Shown: positions 14,951 through 24,833, numbered from the stretch's first letter. The stretch is DNA of 64,000 bases from Bifidobacterium sp. ESL0690 (GCF_029392315.1 NZ_CP113939.1:682001-746000); one strand, 5' to 3'. A program made the numbers and translations. The notes: generated by a model not told the origin, from the letters alone.

Positions 14951-16594
14951 CTATAAAAGAGCGTAAAGGCCGAAGAAAGCCATCATTACCAGTGAAATCA
15001 TCGCTGCGATGACGCACAGTGCGGCGACGATAAAGTGCGCGGGAGTCCAGAAGCCTTGGAACTGCTTGCCGCGTGAGCGCCAAAGTTCCATGATTAGCCA
15101 AGTGAACAGAGCGACGTTGGCCAGCGCGATGACCTGCATCAGCATCCAGCCCCAGGTGAGCAGCGTGCCTTGCGAAGTCAGTGTCAGCGCCGATGTGGCT
15201 GCGATAACGACATAAGCGAAGAACATTGCAATGCTCAGCACTGCGCAACAGCTGTTTAAGACCAACGCTGTTGTGAGACGACGAGGGAACCGGCTATGAG
15301 CACTATCCCCCCAAGAGAGTCGAACTCTTGTTGTTTTTGTCGAAGTTTGGATTGCAAGATTCTTGTCGGTCGGACTTGAAGAATCTTGTTTGGAACGTTG
15401 CCTTACATGTCCAATCGCAATACAAATGCCGACTATTCCTGCCATTGCGGCGCACAAAACTATCGCGGCCAACAATACCAATATCGTGTTTAACGATTCA
15501 ATGAGTCCAGGTTTGACGCTGGCGGGGACGGCGAGACGTTGGTGTGGCTGGTCTCCGGCAATTTGCGGTGTGATCCATCCGTCGGCTTTCGTGCCTACGG
15601 CAATGGCGTTGGTCCAGTCCTCGAGGTCATGCGTATAGTGCGTATCGAGGGGCAGGCCGGGCACGGATGTGTGCGCACCGACGCGCATCTGGTGGTTGGC
15701 GCGGTAATAGCGTACGAGCACGTTGCGATTGCCGACCGTCTTCGTCGCTTCAACAATATCCGTCGCGCCTTGCTCAATGGGCATGGAAAGATCGTTGGTG
15801 CCGAAGCTGATTAGCAGCGGCATCGTGAGATCCTTTAGATAACGTTCGGCTGGGAAATCTGCATATTGCAGCCCTAGCGGGGCAAAGTCCAAACCGATGA
15901 ATTTGTTGACATCACGATTGAGGCCTTTAGGTGCACCGACGGCATCAACGTAGGTGTTGGCAGCCATAGCCATCTGTCGCCGTCCGGAAACCGCCGGCGG
16001 AGAGGTCAACATCATGAAAGAAATCACGCTTGGGTGACGATGCGCCATTGCCTCAGCGATCCATGTACCTTCGGATTCCGCGTAGATGCCAGCTTGCGTG
16101 GGGTCGACGTCAGGTTGCGCTTGCAAAGTCCGTAGCGAAGTCATATAGTCTTCGGCCATCACGTAATAATCGCGGTGGAATGTGGTGTAGGTGTCAAGCC
16201 GTTTGTCGGGCACGAGCGTGACGATGCCGGCCGAACTCATAGCCGAAGCGATGTCGCCGTAGACTTCGCTGGCCTTGCCGGTGCCTGCACCATGAATAAA
16301 CAGGGTCGCCGGCCGCTTGCCCGGAGCACCAACGGGTGAGCGGAGAATGGCGTTGATGGTGACGTTCGGGGCGAGCTTGATGCGCAGGTTCGTGGTCTTA
16401 ACTTGGTAGGTACCTTCCTGGGCAGTTTTTGTGTTGCGCGCCTGAATTGCGGAATCCGGCGAAGCGACCTTGATATGTTGTGTCAGTGGCTCCACGTTCC
16501 ACCCCGGCATCATTGCAGCGCTGAGCGTCGCCAGGACGGCCACAAGTATCACGAATATGGCCATTGAAGGAAGGAATCGTTTCAGCAATCGCAT
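14951..16594 (-). CDS. Membrane-anchored alpha/beta hydrolase
   Basis: About 547 residues. An N-terminal membrane anchor (FLPSMAIFVILVAVLATLSA) precedes an extracellular alpha/beta hydrolase domain: oxyanion strand ATLFIHGAGTGKAS, nucleophile elbow AGIYAESEGTWIA (an A-x-S-x-G variant), an Asp in ISFGTNDLS and the His in YYRANHQMR. After the domain come four or five membrane helices (for example TILVLLAAIVLCAAMAGIVGI). Proteins of this kind hydrolyse esters or peptides at the cell surface; the substrate is unknown. ATG 16594 is chosen; GTG 16603 is in frame. Confidence 0.8.
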   Translation of the reverse strand: MRLLKRFLPSMAIFVILVAVLATLSAAMMPGWNVEPLTQHIKVASPDSAIQARNTKTAQEGTYQVKTTNLRIKLAPNVTINAILRSPVGAPGKRPATLFIHGAGTGKASEVYGDIASAMSSAGIVTLVPDKRLDTYTTFHRDYYVMAEDYMTSLRTLQAQPDVDPTQAGIYAESEGTWIAEAMAHRHPSVISFMMLTSPPAVSGRRQMAMAANTYVDAVGAPKGLNRDVNKFIGLDFAPLGLQYADFPAERYLKDLTMPLLISFGTNDLSMPIEQGATDIVEATKTVGNRNVLVRYYRANHQMRVGAHTSVPGLPLDTHYTHDLEDWTNAIAVGTKADGWITPQIAGDQPHQRLAVPASVKPGLIESLNTILVLLAAIVLCAAMAGIVGICIAIGHVRQRSKQDSSSPTDKNLAIQTSTKTTRVRLSWGDSAHSRFPRRLTTALVLNSCCAVLSIAMFFAYVVIAATSALTLTSQGTLLTWGWMLMQVIALANVALFTWLIMELWRSRGKQFQGFWTPAHFIVAALCVIAAMISLVMMAFFGLYALL

Positions 16595-16929
16595 GCGTGC
16601 CACTCTATCTCATTCTGGATATTTCGCGGTTATCTTTACGCTTGATAGCACGGAACAAAAATTTCCGAGAAAATGTGTGATAGTGCTATGAATACGTAGC
16701 AGGGAGCAGATTTGACATGACTTTTGTGCTTCCGTGCTGCGCGATTGACATTAGTAGATACCGGAAATGGCTTGTTTCCGCAGATACTTTCTTGGGCCGG
16801 CCGTCACTCGCAGCACGGAACATGAAATTTCCCATTCAGCGTGTTCGGTGCTGTGTTGGAGCAATCCGGTATTGGCATTTTGTGATTTTCGTTATCAAGT
16901 TCACAAAATGAAAAGAGAAGGAGATCGAT
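16595..16929. other. Intergenic region with a possible structured RNA
   Basis: A perfect 12-bp inverted repeat (TTCCGTGCTGCG at 16730-16741, CGCAGCACGGAA at 16809-16820) encloses a smaller hairpin (CGGAAA/TTTCCG) and a GGCCGGCC element, as in a branched RNA. It lies in the 5' region of the hydrolase gene. No reading frame here is convincing. Confidence 0.4.
16876..16912 (-). terminator. Terminator after the DUF4125 gene
   Basis: CATTTTGTGA pairs with TCACAAAATG across a 15-17-base loop, 20 bases past the DUF4125 stop. A/T-rich on both flanks, so it may act in both directions. Confidence 0.5.
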
Positions 16930-17601
16930 TCATTGTTGCAATGTCTCGGCCTCGTCGAGTGATTTGAATCCTCCGAGCAGCACGGTGTTGCGGATGGTCT
17001 CTTCGGTGAGATTGCGATTGGCGGCGGCGAGGCTTGCGATGAAATCACTATAAAGCCCGAACGTCTTGTCGGAATACGTACCGAGTTCGCCGCGAAGGTA
17101 GGTTTCGAACGACGTTTTTTCGTGGGTGTCCTCCGAGGTGTGCAGCACACGCATCTCGCGGCCGAGTTTGGGGTAGCGGGTGCGGAAATCGTCGGCCCAT
17201 GTCACTTGCTGGGCGATGATCTTCTCCTGCTCGGCGACGCGTTCGGCGGAATGCTTGGGGATATACGGTTCGATATTGGCGTGATATTCTTCCGGCCAGG
17301 TCGAAATCATCATTCGCCCGTACTTCTCGGTGATGAGGTTGCGCCCGACGCGGTCCGCCTCGTCAAGGTCATTGGCATAGCTTTTGAGCAGTGGCACGGG
17401 CCAGGTCATGAACTGGCTGGCCCGCATCTGATGGAACGTCGGCCAATTGCCTTGGCATGCCGCGCGTCCGCCCTCGTTGTCGGTCTTCTGAAACTGATCC
17501 CACTCATGCTTGATCACGCGCTCCAACAGGTCGAGCCGCGCTTGGTCTGCTGAGGTCGCAGTGTTTTCCTGTTCCGTTTGCTTCGTTGCGTTTTCGCTCA
17601 T
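16930..17601 (-). CDS. DUF4125-family protein
   Basis: A 223-residue cytoplasmic protein without signal or membrane segments. Recognised as DUF4125 by RVIKHEWDQFQKTDNEGGRA, then CQGNWPTFHQMRASQF and YGRMMISTWPEEY. The function is unknown. In bifidobacteria and clostridia this family is typically encoded beside a DUF4037 protein, as here: the next gene on the same strand, 274 bases upstream, is the TPR-DUF4037 protein. The pair probably works together. Confidence 0.8.
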   Translation of the reverse strand: MSENATKQTEQENTATSADQARLDLLERVIKHEWDQFQKTDNEGGRAACQGNWPTFHQMRASQFMTWPVPLLKSYANDLDEADRVGRNLITEKYGRMMISTWPEEYHANIEPYIPKHSAERVAEQEKIIAQQVTWADDFRTRYPKLGREMRVLHTSEDTHEKTSFETYLRGELGTYSDKTFGLYSDFIASLAAANRNLTEETIRNTVLLGGFKSLDEAETLQQ

Positions 17602-17875
17602 CGTTGCTCTTTCCTTGTCGCCGCTTTATCGCGGAGCTTTTTCTAATGTCAGTATAGGTTTTGATATCACTGAAAAGTATTTATTTTTGATATTGGTTCC
17701 GTTGCTCACTGTACATTTGCGGTTTTGCTTCTAGTATCATTCGTTGATATCGAAGTGACATTATTGTCAACGGATGCGGAACCGCAGCTGAATCTACTAT
17801 TGCATTGGTCTTATGGATCGCTGGACGTTGGCGTTGCGGCCGATTGCCGTGGTTCCAAATCATCATTGCACTGTC

Positions 17876-20278
17876 TTAGAGGCTGTGCAGCACCGGATTA
17901 TCGCTGCCGATATGCGCCTCGACGTACGGCCGTTGCCACTCAAGGAATTCCTCGTCGCTGTTGGTAAGTCCTTCGTTCTTGAGCTCCGCGACGATTTCAC
18001 TGCAGATATGCTCGACGGTCGATTGAATTTGTCCCTGCGCGGGGGCGGAGCCCTTGCCGCCCTCGCCGAATCCGGCGCCGCCGAAGCAGGCTGCCGACGA
18101 AAGCCGCAGAATCGTTTCGAGCTGTTCGCAGACATCCGGCAAGACGGTCGACATTCGCCCCGAAAGTCGTCGAAGCGCCGCGAACTGCCACTTGTAATAG
18201 GGCATGTATCCGGCCCGAATCGGTTCGTTGATCAGGAAAACAAACGAGCAGACGTTGGTGGTGAACTCGCGGATCGAAAGCCATGCCGCCGCCCCGTCTC
18301 CGCGCTTGAGCATCCGTGGCAGGTTGTATTGGCCGGCCTGCGCGATCATCCCAAGTCGGCGTGAAATCAGCGAAAGCCGCACGTCGTCGGGCATCAGCTT
18401 GAAGCCCTGACGTGTTTTGGAAATAGCTCCGAGCGGATCGGCGAAAATCTCACCGTTGGTTGCGGCAGCGAGCGTCGGTTCGTCGAGCAGCAGCCATTCG
18501 TGTGGCTTGTCGTCGCTGGGGGCGGCTGGATATCCGGTGATTCCGGCGAAGAAATCGCCGATACGGAAGATGCCGGTGCGACGGGCGCCGCCTTGAGCCC
18601 GCGCTGTGGATTCGCGTGGACCGAAGCCCATGAATTCCTGCGGCAGAGCCTCGTAGTCGGCCTGTAGTTTTTCGCCGATTGCCGCGTAATCCTCGTCTGT
18701 GAGCCACAGGCAGAAACCGGGCCCGAAATCATGGTCCTGCGAATATTGGTCATCGAAGCCATAGCATTCCGAACCGTGGCCGATCAGTCCGGCAGCGATG
18801 CGTCCCTGATAGTCGGGGTATTTCTCCGCAATCATTGGCTTGCCATACTGCTCCCAGTAAGCGCGTGCAAGCTTGAGCCCTGAGATGGCGGGTTTGATTT
18901 CGACGCCCGCGTTATTGGCAGCAGAAGGAGACTCATTATTGTTCGAAGTTGCAAGGGTATCGTTTTTGGCTTGTTTGCCCGAGTCTGGGCCAGTATGGCT
19001 GTTGCCGGTTCTATTGGCGTTTCGGCCTTGATAGGTGCTGTTGTCCGATTCTGATGTCTTTGCGTTTTCATCCTGAATGATATCGGCATCATTATTTGAT
19101 TCCGATTTTCCCGTATTGCCGACTGCTCCCCGTGCTGCCCGTGCGGTCTCTTCGACCTGGGCAAGATTCCCCGCCGTGATGCGGTAATAGTCGGTGTCGG
19201 TGCCATAGCATTCTTCGATGACTTTGAGTGCCTGACGATAGGATTCGATGGCCTTGTCGAACAGTCCGGCCGCGAAGCAGGTTTGTGCGTATCCGGCCAA
19301 CGCCGAAGCGAAATGAGCGCTGTGCTCGAGATGTCCGTTCTTATAGATTTCCAGTGTTTTCGAGGAATGTTTCATCGCTTGCTTAAGCAGCGAATCGACA
19401 GTTTCGGATGATGCCGAATTGTCGGATTCTGGCTGATTCTGCCATTGTTCAGAGATGGATGCCGATTGCGTCGATTGCGGTGCTGAATCCGCAGGTTTCT
19501 CAGCTTTTGCAGATACAGAATCTGAGGTGTTCTGGAACGACGATGTTGAAGTCCGTTGTCCGCCCTGCGCCGCCTCGGTCGCCCGCTGCAACAGCACAAG
19601 CGCAAGATTGGTATGCGTGGAGGCCACGTCAATATCTGTTTCTGGGTCGGTGCTGGAATCTTCGAGGATAGAAAGCGCCTTTTCAAGCTCTGCCTGTGCC
19701 TCCTTGAGTTTCCCAGTTTCGCTGTAGAGCATGGAAATGTTGTTGTGCAACGCTGCCATCCGTCGGTCGGTGGGTGCCAGCGTTTTCTGTGCCGATGCCA
19801 ACGCCTGCTTATACAAATCCTCGGCCTGGTCGTAGTGCTTGGCTGCACGCATCCCGGTCGCCGCGTTGATGAGCGTGGTGGTCCACGCCTCGGTGCCTTC
19901 GATGCCCATCTTCAAGCCCAGTTCCAGCGCCCGCTGAATGACCCATTGATTGTCTTCGTGCCGTCCGTGCGAACGGTAGAAGCCCATGGTCTCGTTAAGC
20001 ACGGTCAAGAGCCCTGCATCGTCACCGGCGTTTTCGGCGTCCACCATAGCCTGTTTGAGGTACGGTTCGGCCTTGTCTCTGGCCTCGTGCGCGTCGAACA
20101 AGGCATCGAGTCCCTTCAAGAATTCGTCGGTGTCGAACGTAGCATTGACCGACGGCGTTGGTGCAGCCGCGTTGTTCGGGTCACTGGCGTCGTCGGGCTG
20201 ACCTGAAAGCGAGGCATGTTCCTCGCTGAAAGCTCGTAAAAGTTCCTCAGGCGTTTTGTCTTGCGCGTTGTCGTCCAT
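17876..20278 (-). CDS. TPR and DUF4037 protein (nucleotidyltransferase-like)
   Basis: An 800-residue two-part protein. The N-terminal half is tetratricopeptide-like (LYKQALASAQKTLAPTDRRM, AHFASALAGYAQTCFAAG and similar), interrupted by Ser/Asn/Gln-rich linkers. The C-terminal half is DUF4037, starting near residue 480. It includes GLIGHGSECYGFDDQYSQDH then DFGPGFCLWL, which resembles the G-S...D-x-D active site of minimal nucleotidyltransferases. ATG 20278 has a strong AAAGGAGC site; an upstream extension in the open frame has none. With the neighbouring DUF4125 gene this may be a nucleotide-transfer system, but the target is unknown. Confidence 0.8.
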   Translation of the reverse strand: MDDNAQDKTPEELLRAFSEEHASLSGQPDDASDPNNAAAPTPSVNATFDTDEFLKGLDALFDAHEARDKAEPYLKQAMVDAENAGDDAGLLTVLNETMGFYRSHGRHEDNQWVIQRALELGLKMGIEGTEAWTTTLINAATGMRAAKHYDQAEDLYKQALASAQKTLAPTDRRMAALHNNISMLYSETGKLKEAQAELEKALSILEDSSTDPETDIDVASTHTNLALVLLQRATEAAQGGQRTSTSSFQNTSDSVSAKAEKPADSAPQSTQSASISEQWQNQPESDNSASSETVDSLLKQAMKHSSKTLEIYKNGHLEHSAHFASALAGYAQTCFAAGLFDKAIESYRQALKVIEECYGTDTDYYRITAGNLAQVEETARAARGAVGNTGKSESNNDADIIQDENAKTSESDNSTYQGRNANRTGNSHTGPDSGKQAKNDTLATSNNNESPSAANNAGVEIKPAISGLKLARAYWEQYGKPMIAEKYPDYQGRIAAGLIGHGSECYGFDDQYSQDHDFGPGFCLWLTDEDYAAIGEKLQADYEALPQEFMGFGPRESTARAQGGARRTGIFRIGDFFAGITGYPAAPSDDKPHEWLLLDEPTLAAATNGEIFADPLGAISKTRQGFKLMPDDVRLSLISRRLGMIAQAGQYNLPRMLKRGDGAAAWLSIREFTTNVCSFVFLINEPIRAGYMPYYKWQFAALRRLSGRMSTVLPDVCEQLETILRLSSAACFGGAGFGEGGKGSAPAQGQIQSTVEHICSEIVAELKNEGLTNSDEEFLEWQRPYVEAHIGSDNPVLHSL

Positions 20279-20505
20279 GACTGCTCCTTTGTCGTATCCT
20301 GCCTCAAGTCTATTGCCGGATATGATATTCAGTGGCTTCATTTCGGTGTGAGCTATGTCACAGGTAGAAGGTTTGGTATTGGAATCGTGCGAAAAGAAGT
20401 GCGCGGAACGAAATCTGTATTTCGACAAACCGGCACGCTAGACTGACCATAGATATATGGAACAGGTTTGATACGGCGGTGGCCGGCAATCCCAGGGGAG
20501 CAGCG

Positions 20506-22860
20506 GTGAAGGATAAGAGAATTGGCCAATCCGGCGATATGCTGGCGGTTCCGGGAGTAGCTACTGATTTCGTGGCTGATTGGCGTGGCAGCAATCCGGG
20601 TGATAACGGTACTCACCAACGCTTACAGGCCTCATCGGAATCGGGCAGTGGCAGTATCTGGTCAAGGTTCATCAAATTCCTGCGGCCTTCGAAAATCGGT
20701 TGGCTGATTCCTGCTGTGCTTGGTTTTATGGTCGCCTGTTCAAGCCAGGCCGCGCAGTTCGGCTGGGTTCCTTTCGACCACGTTTACCTTTATTTGCAGG
20801 CGGTCTGCTATGCGGTGCTGTTCGCCGTGCTTTATATGGTTGCGTTTCGAGGCGTGGAATTTGCCAGAATGCATGCATTCGATAATTCCAAGCCTAATGA
20901 CGGCAATAATGCGGCATCGCCGAAAAATATTTCGAACGACGGCGATAACCGTAACGATTCGAAGCTTGTGGTGTCGCAAAAATCTACATTTGCTCGTAAA
21001 GGTATTTCCGATAAAGACGGGCTTCAGGATACCTCCAAGATTTCAGATGATCGGAATGCTGTAGCATCTTCTTCCGTCGTCGTGCCTCCCAGGCGTTTCG
21101 CTGCTATCCGTCGCTATTTCCATTTCCGCTACGCCGAACGTCCTGCCTCGATTGCCGCCGATGCCTCGATACTGCTGTGCTGCTGGTTGCCGTATATCAT
21201 CCTGCTCTTCCCGGGCGTCATCCATTTCGATACCGGAGACCAGATCGCGGAATACTACGGCATGCCGCTTTACGGGATGAACGCGGGAAAAATCTGGGAT
21301 CATCACCCCTTCCTCGACACCTATCTATATGGCTGGTTCGCCTCGCTCGGGAAGGCACTTTTCGATAATTACAACATTGGCATGTATATATACGCGCTGT
21401 TGCAGGCCGTTGGCTTTGCCTTTGGCATCGCTTGGCTGCTGGCCTACATAAGCAAAACCAACCTCAATCGTAGACTTCTCCACGCGTTTGCTGCGTTCTT
21501 CTGTTTCTTCCCGGTCGTGCCGATGTGCGTGATGTCAATCGCCAAAGACACGACCAGCGCGATGCTTTTCGTTCCATGGGCGGTGATGTATTGCAAGTTG
21601 ATCGACAGCAAACTTAAATTGACACGCAACCCGTGGTTCATCGCCGCCTTCGCACTTGACGGGTTGCTGGTCGCGTTGACTAAAAAGCTTGGACTCTATA
21701 TCGTGGTACTGTGCTTGCTCGCGCTGATTATCGGCAAGTTTGCGGCGAAATTCAAAGCGGCTGCTGTCACGCTTGCGGTGGTGCTGTTCGTCATTGTGGA
21801 TATGGCGATACCGAAATTTGCCTACCAGCACATCAACGTTGTTCCCGGCACGCCGGAAGCCGCGCTCGCCCTGCCGATTCAGATGATGGCACGAGCCGCC
21901 CACGACCATCCCGGCGATATCAGCGACGCAGACCGCGATGCCGTCGACAGCTACATCGAGTATTCGTGGGACCAGATTGGCCGGGACTACGACCCGTGGC
22001 TTGCCGTGCCGGCCATCGGTTGGACGGTGAAGGGCAAGGTGCCGATTTCCCGCTTCGCCAAGGCTTGGCTTGACGTTGGTCTGCGCCATCCTGATTCGTA
22101 CCTGCAGGGTTTCTTCTGCTTGGAGGCCGGCTGGATGACCTTCGATGCCTTCAGCGTCAAGGACCAGCCGATTCCCAAGCCGGTTTCGGTAGTGATGTTG
22201 CCGATGACCACCTCCGACACCGCTTCTTATACTTATGGCGTGCTCCAGCCGCACACCCCGCCCACGGAGGCTAGCGAGACGGTGAAACAGCTTTATCGCA
22301 CCATCGTTGACACGCCGGGCGTCAACATCCCGTTCTTCATGGCGCTCTGGACGTCGGTTTTGCCGGGATTTGTGCTGTATTATCTTTGGCGACGTCGAAA
22401 AGAACGTCGGCGAGATATTCTCGCGATTGGTCGGAATGATGAAATTGGAATTGACTATCGGGTTGGCCGGACTGACCGATTCGATATGGCCGATCGAATC
22501 AACCAATCAGATTCAGGCGACCAGACAAGCCGGTTAGTCCAAGCCAATAACAAGGTAAGTCAGACGAGCCGTTCTCACAATATTGATGCCGATGGTCTTA
22601 TCGAGAATGAGGTTGGCGACAATCTCATGTCTCGTGCCACTGCCACCGGTCGAAGCCTCCTGCTCAAATGCCTGCCCTGGTTGCTGACTGCCGCCAGCCT
22701 CTACGTCTGCGCCGAAAGCATGTCGCGCCCCGGCCGTCCCTCGCCCACGAGGTTCGTTTTCCAGCTGGTGCTGCTCACCCCGATGGTGATCGGTTTCCTG
22801 TGTTCAGGCCGTGAATCGCAAACGGCAACTGAGACTGAGCCTGCTAATTCCAGCCAATAA
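20506..22860 (+). CDS. Large polytopic membrane protein (DUF6020-like)
   Basis: About 784 residues with roughly a dozen membrane helices, resembling the DUF6020 family of bifidobacterial envelope proteins, which look like GT-C-type glycosyltransferases or polymer-assembly proteins. A conserved periplasmic segment, HFDTGDQIAEYYGMPLYGMN followed by WDHHPFLDTYLYGW, sits after an early helix, the position of catalytic loops in GT-C enzymes. Two polar low-complexity insertions interrupt the chain (about residues 120-190 and 640-700). GTG 20506 has AGGGGAG five bases upstream; GTG 20479 is an alternative. The substrate is unknown. Confidence 0.7.
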   Translation: MKDKRIGQSGDMLAVPGVATDFVADWRGSNPGDNGTHQRLQASSESGSGSIWSRFIKFLRPSKIGWLIPAVLGFMVACSSQAAQFGWVPFDHVYLYLQAVCYAVLFAVLYMVAFRGVEFARMHAFDNSKPNDGNNAASPKNISNDGDNRNDSKLVVSQKSTFARKGISDKDGLQDTSKISDDRNAVASSSVVVPPRRFAAIRRYFHFRYAERPASIAADASILLCCWLPYIILLFPGVIHFDTGDQIAEYYGMPLYGMNAGKIWDHHPFLDTYLYGWFASLGKALFDNYNIGMYIYALLQAVGFAFGIAWLLAYISKTNLNRRLLHAFAAFFCFFPVVPMCVMSIAKDTTSAMLFVPWAVMYCKLIDSKLKLTRNPWFIAAFALDGLLVALTKKLGLYIVVLCLLALIIGKFAAKFKAAAVTLAVVLFVIVDMAIPKFAYQHINVVPGTPEAALALPIQMMARAAHDHPGDISDADRDAVDSYIEYSWDQIGRDYDPWLAVPAIGWTVKGKVPISRFAKAWLDVGLRHPDSYLQGFFCLEAGWMTFDAFSVKDQPIPKPVSVVMLPMTTSDTASYTYGVLQPHTPPTEASETVKQLYRTIVDTPGVNIPFFMALWTSVLPGFVLYYLWRRRKERRRDILAIGRNDEIGIDYRVGRTDRFDMADRINQSDSGDQTSRLVQANNKVSQTSRSHNIDADGLIENEVGDNLMSRATATGRSLLLKCLPWLLTAASLYVCAESMSRPGRPSPTRFVFQLVLLTPMVIGFLCSGRESQTATETEPANSSQ

Positions 22861-22965
22861 TTTCTATGTAACAGTAGTTGTGAACTTCAGGCATGATAAT
22901 CGCGCGTCAGTTTTACGAGTGTTTGATTGCAGACGAATCCAGACTGCGAATTTGAGTCGATAAAC

Positions 22966-24153
22966 TCACACGTCGATTGGCTGCAAGCGCTCGTAAGCGT
23001 CGGTGTCGGTCTCGTAGCGCAGCGAATAAACCGCAAGCAAAATCGTGGCCGTCAGGGCGAAGGGGATGCCACCCAAAGCCGTGAAATGATAGTTCATATG
23101 CGACATGTTGAGCATGCCTCCGCCGACCGCCGAACCGACCGCATTGCCGAAATTGAACGCGACCTGCACCGCGGCTCCGCCGATGAGTTCACCGCCGCCT
23201 TTGCCCGCTTCGGCAAGCAGGAGCTGCTGTGGGGTGGAGATGAAGAACAGCGCGAACGCAATGATGAACGTGAAGATGGCGGTGTCGAGTTTGTTGCCGG
23301 GTACGAAAAAGACCAGAACCAAGCCGATGACACTGAGGCACTGTCCGAGTCCTGCTGTTCCCGCGCTGCGCCAATGATCGGTCAGATGCCCACCGACGAG
23401 TCCGCCGACTACCATCGCGAAGCCTGCAAGCATCATCAGGAGCGGCACCGTGCCGGAAGAATAACCGCCGACTTTCTGCAGCCATGGGGAAACGTAGCTC
23501 CACCAACTGAAAATGCCGGTATTGCCGGTGAATACCGCGATAAGAACAAGCCACGGGCCTGGCTTGGTCAGGAACTTGAACTGGCCGAGAATCCCGGCGT
23601 CCTTCACCGGCTCGACACGTGGCACCCAAACGGCCACCAATAGCACGGTCAGTGCCGCGACGCCTGCGAGAATGAGGAAGGCGAGACGCCAGGAAAGGTG
23701 CTCGGCGATGAACGTTCCGGCCGGCACGCCAAGCATATTGGCCACGGTCTGGCCGGTGATGGTCAGGCTGACCGCTTTGGCTTCTTTCCCAGGTTCGGCG
23801 AGTGTTTTTGCCACGAGCGCAGAAGTGCCGAAGAACGCGCCGTGGGGGAGGCCGGAGATGAAGCGTCCGATTACCAGCAGTGTGGCGTTCGGGGCGAACG
23901 AGCTGAACAGGTCGCCTGCAAGTGCGATGACCATGAAGATAAGAATCAGCTTTTTCGGCCCCATTTTGCGCCCGAAAATCAGCATCAAAGTGCCGACACA
24001 CACGCCGATGGCGTAGGCAGAGATGAAGTTGCCCGCTGTGGGGATGCTCACGTGCATGTCGCGCGCGGCTTGGGGCAGGATGCCCATCATCACGAATTCC
24101 GCGGCTCCGTACGCGAACGCACCGCAGGCCAGTGCGAGCAGGCTTTTCTTCAA
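22966..24153 (-). CDS. MFS transporter, AraJ/drug-efflux type
   Basis: A 395-residue, 12-helix major facilitator of the DHA1 family (sugar-efflux or drug-efflux type). The N-terminus LLALACGAFAYGAAEFVMMGILPQAARDMH is typical, with motif A-like loop LMLIFGRKMGPKKLIL and motif C-like GQTVANMLGVPAGTFI. It starts at TTG 24153 with AAGGAG six bases upstream. It probably exports sugars, arabinose analogues or small toxic compounds. It converges with the DUF6020-like gene. Confidence 0.85.
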   Translation of the reverse strand: MKKSLLALACGAFAYGAAEFVMMGILPQAARDMHVSIPTAGNFISAYAIGVCVGTLMLIFGRKMGPKKLILIFMVIALAGDLFSSFAPNATLLVIGRFISGLPHGAFFGTSALVAKTLAEPGKEAKAVSLTITGQTVANMLGVPAGTFIAEHLSWRLAFLILAGVAALTVLLVAVWVPRVEPVKDAGILGQFKFLTKPGPWLVLIAVFTGNTGIFSWWSYVSPWLQKVGGYSSGTVPLLMMLAGFAMVVGGLVGGHLTDHWRSAGTAGLGQCLSVIGLVLVFFVPGNKLDTAIFTFIIAFALFFISTPQQLLLAEAGKGGGELIGGAAVQVAFNFGNAVGSAVGGGMLNMSHMNYHFTALGGIPFALTATILLAVYSLRYETDTDAYERLQPIDV

Positions 24154-24348
24154 CTTGACTCCTTATATGCGGTGTCCCAGATATCCCCGTATCTTCGTTT
24201 TCGTCAACCTTTATGATGCCGCGTTACTCCGGCGATGCCTACTGGAAGCAGGCGCACGAAACAAGTATGGATGATGCCAAGAACCCAATTTGCTTAATAT
24301 CATAGTAATAAAGTGAATTGACGTATCTGCTACGTCTTAGACATGACG

Positions 24349-24373
24349 AAACCCCTTGAAAATCAAGGGGTTT
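24349..24373 (-). terminator. Terminator after tRNA-Pro
   Basis: AAACCCCTTG pairs with CAAGGGGTTT over a five-base loop, directly behind the tRNA 3' end on the minus strand. Confidence 0.65.
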
Positions 24374-24381
24374 CTAGTTGG

Positions 24382-24455
<74 letters not shown>

Positions 24456-24594
24456 ATGAACAACAGCAATCATGATACAACGACCCCGCGGACGAGTCCA
24501 CCATGCGTGTCGAACTCGGTTTTGTGTGATACGTCGGTTTGTCGTCATCTTTGATCTGTTCACCTATGTTTTTGTAAAAAAGTTCGCATAGTAG

Positions 24595-24784
24595 TGCTGT
24601 AAAACAGCATCTCACTGGGGATTGCGTGCAGTTTGTATGCACTAAAGTGTGATTGCTTGTGTTGGTGCTGGTAAACGGCATTTAGCAGGGTGGTATATGC
24701 GGTTTACATGCAGCAAAACTTGAATTATATGTGTTGATGCTGGTAAACGGCATTTCAATCGTAATAAGATGACGTTTACCAGCA
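24595..24784. repeat. Array of six 15-bp near-palindromes upstream of lysS
   Basis: Related sites begin at 24595 (TGCTGTAAAACAGCA), 24627 (TGCAGTTTGTATGCA), 24666 and 24738 (both TGCTGGTAAACGGCA), 24698 (TGCGGTTTACATGCA) and 24770 (TGACGTTTACCAGCA). The steps are 32, 39, 32, 40 and 32 bases. Alternate sites are approximate reverse complements, so the array is three tandem units of about 71 bp. The last pair contains a perfect 13-bp inverted repeat (24737-24749 and 24773-24785). It ends 50 bases before lysS. It could be a cooperative repressor site or a set of hairpins in the lysS leader; nothing else occupies 24456-24833. Confidence 0.65.
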
Positions 24785-24833
24785 TGGGGATGTTTGAATC
24801 GTGTGTATCGGCTGCTCGGTACACTCGGGAATT

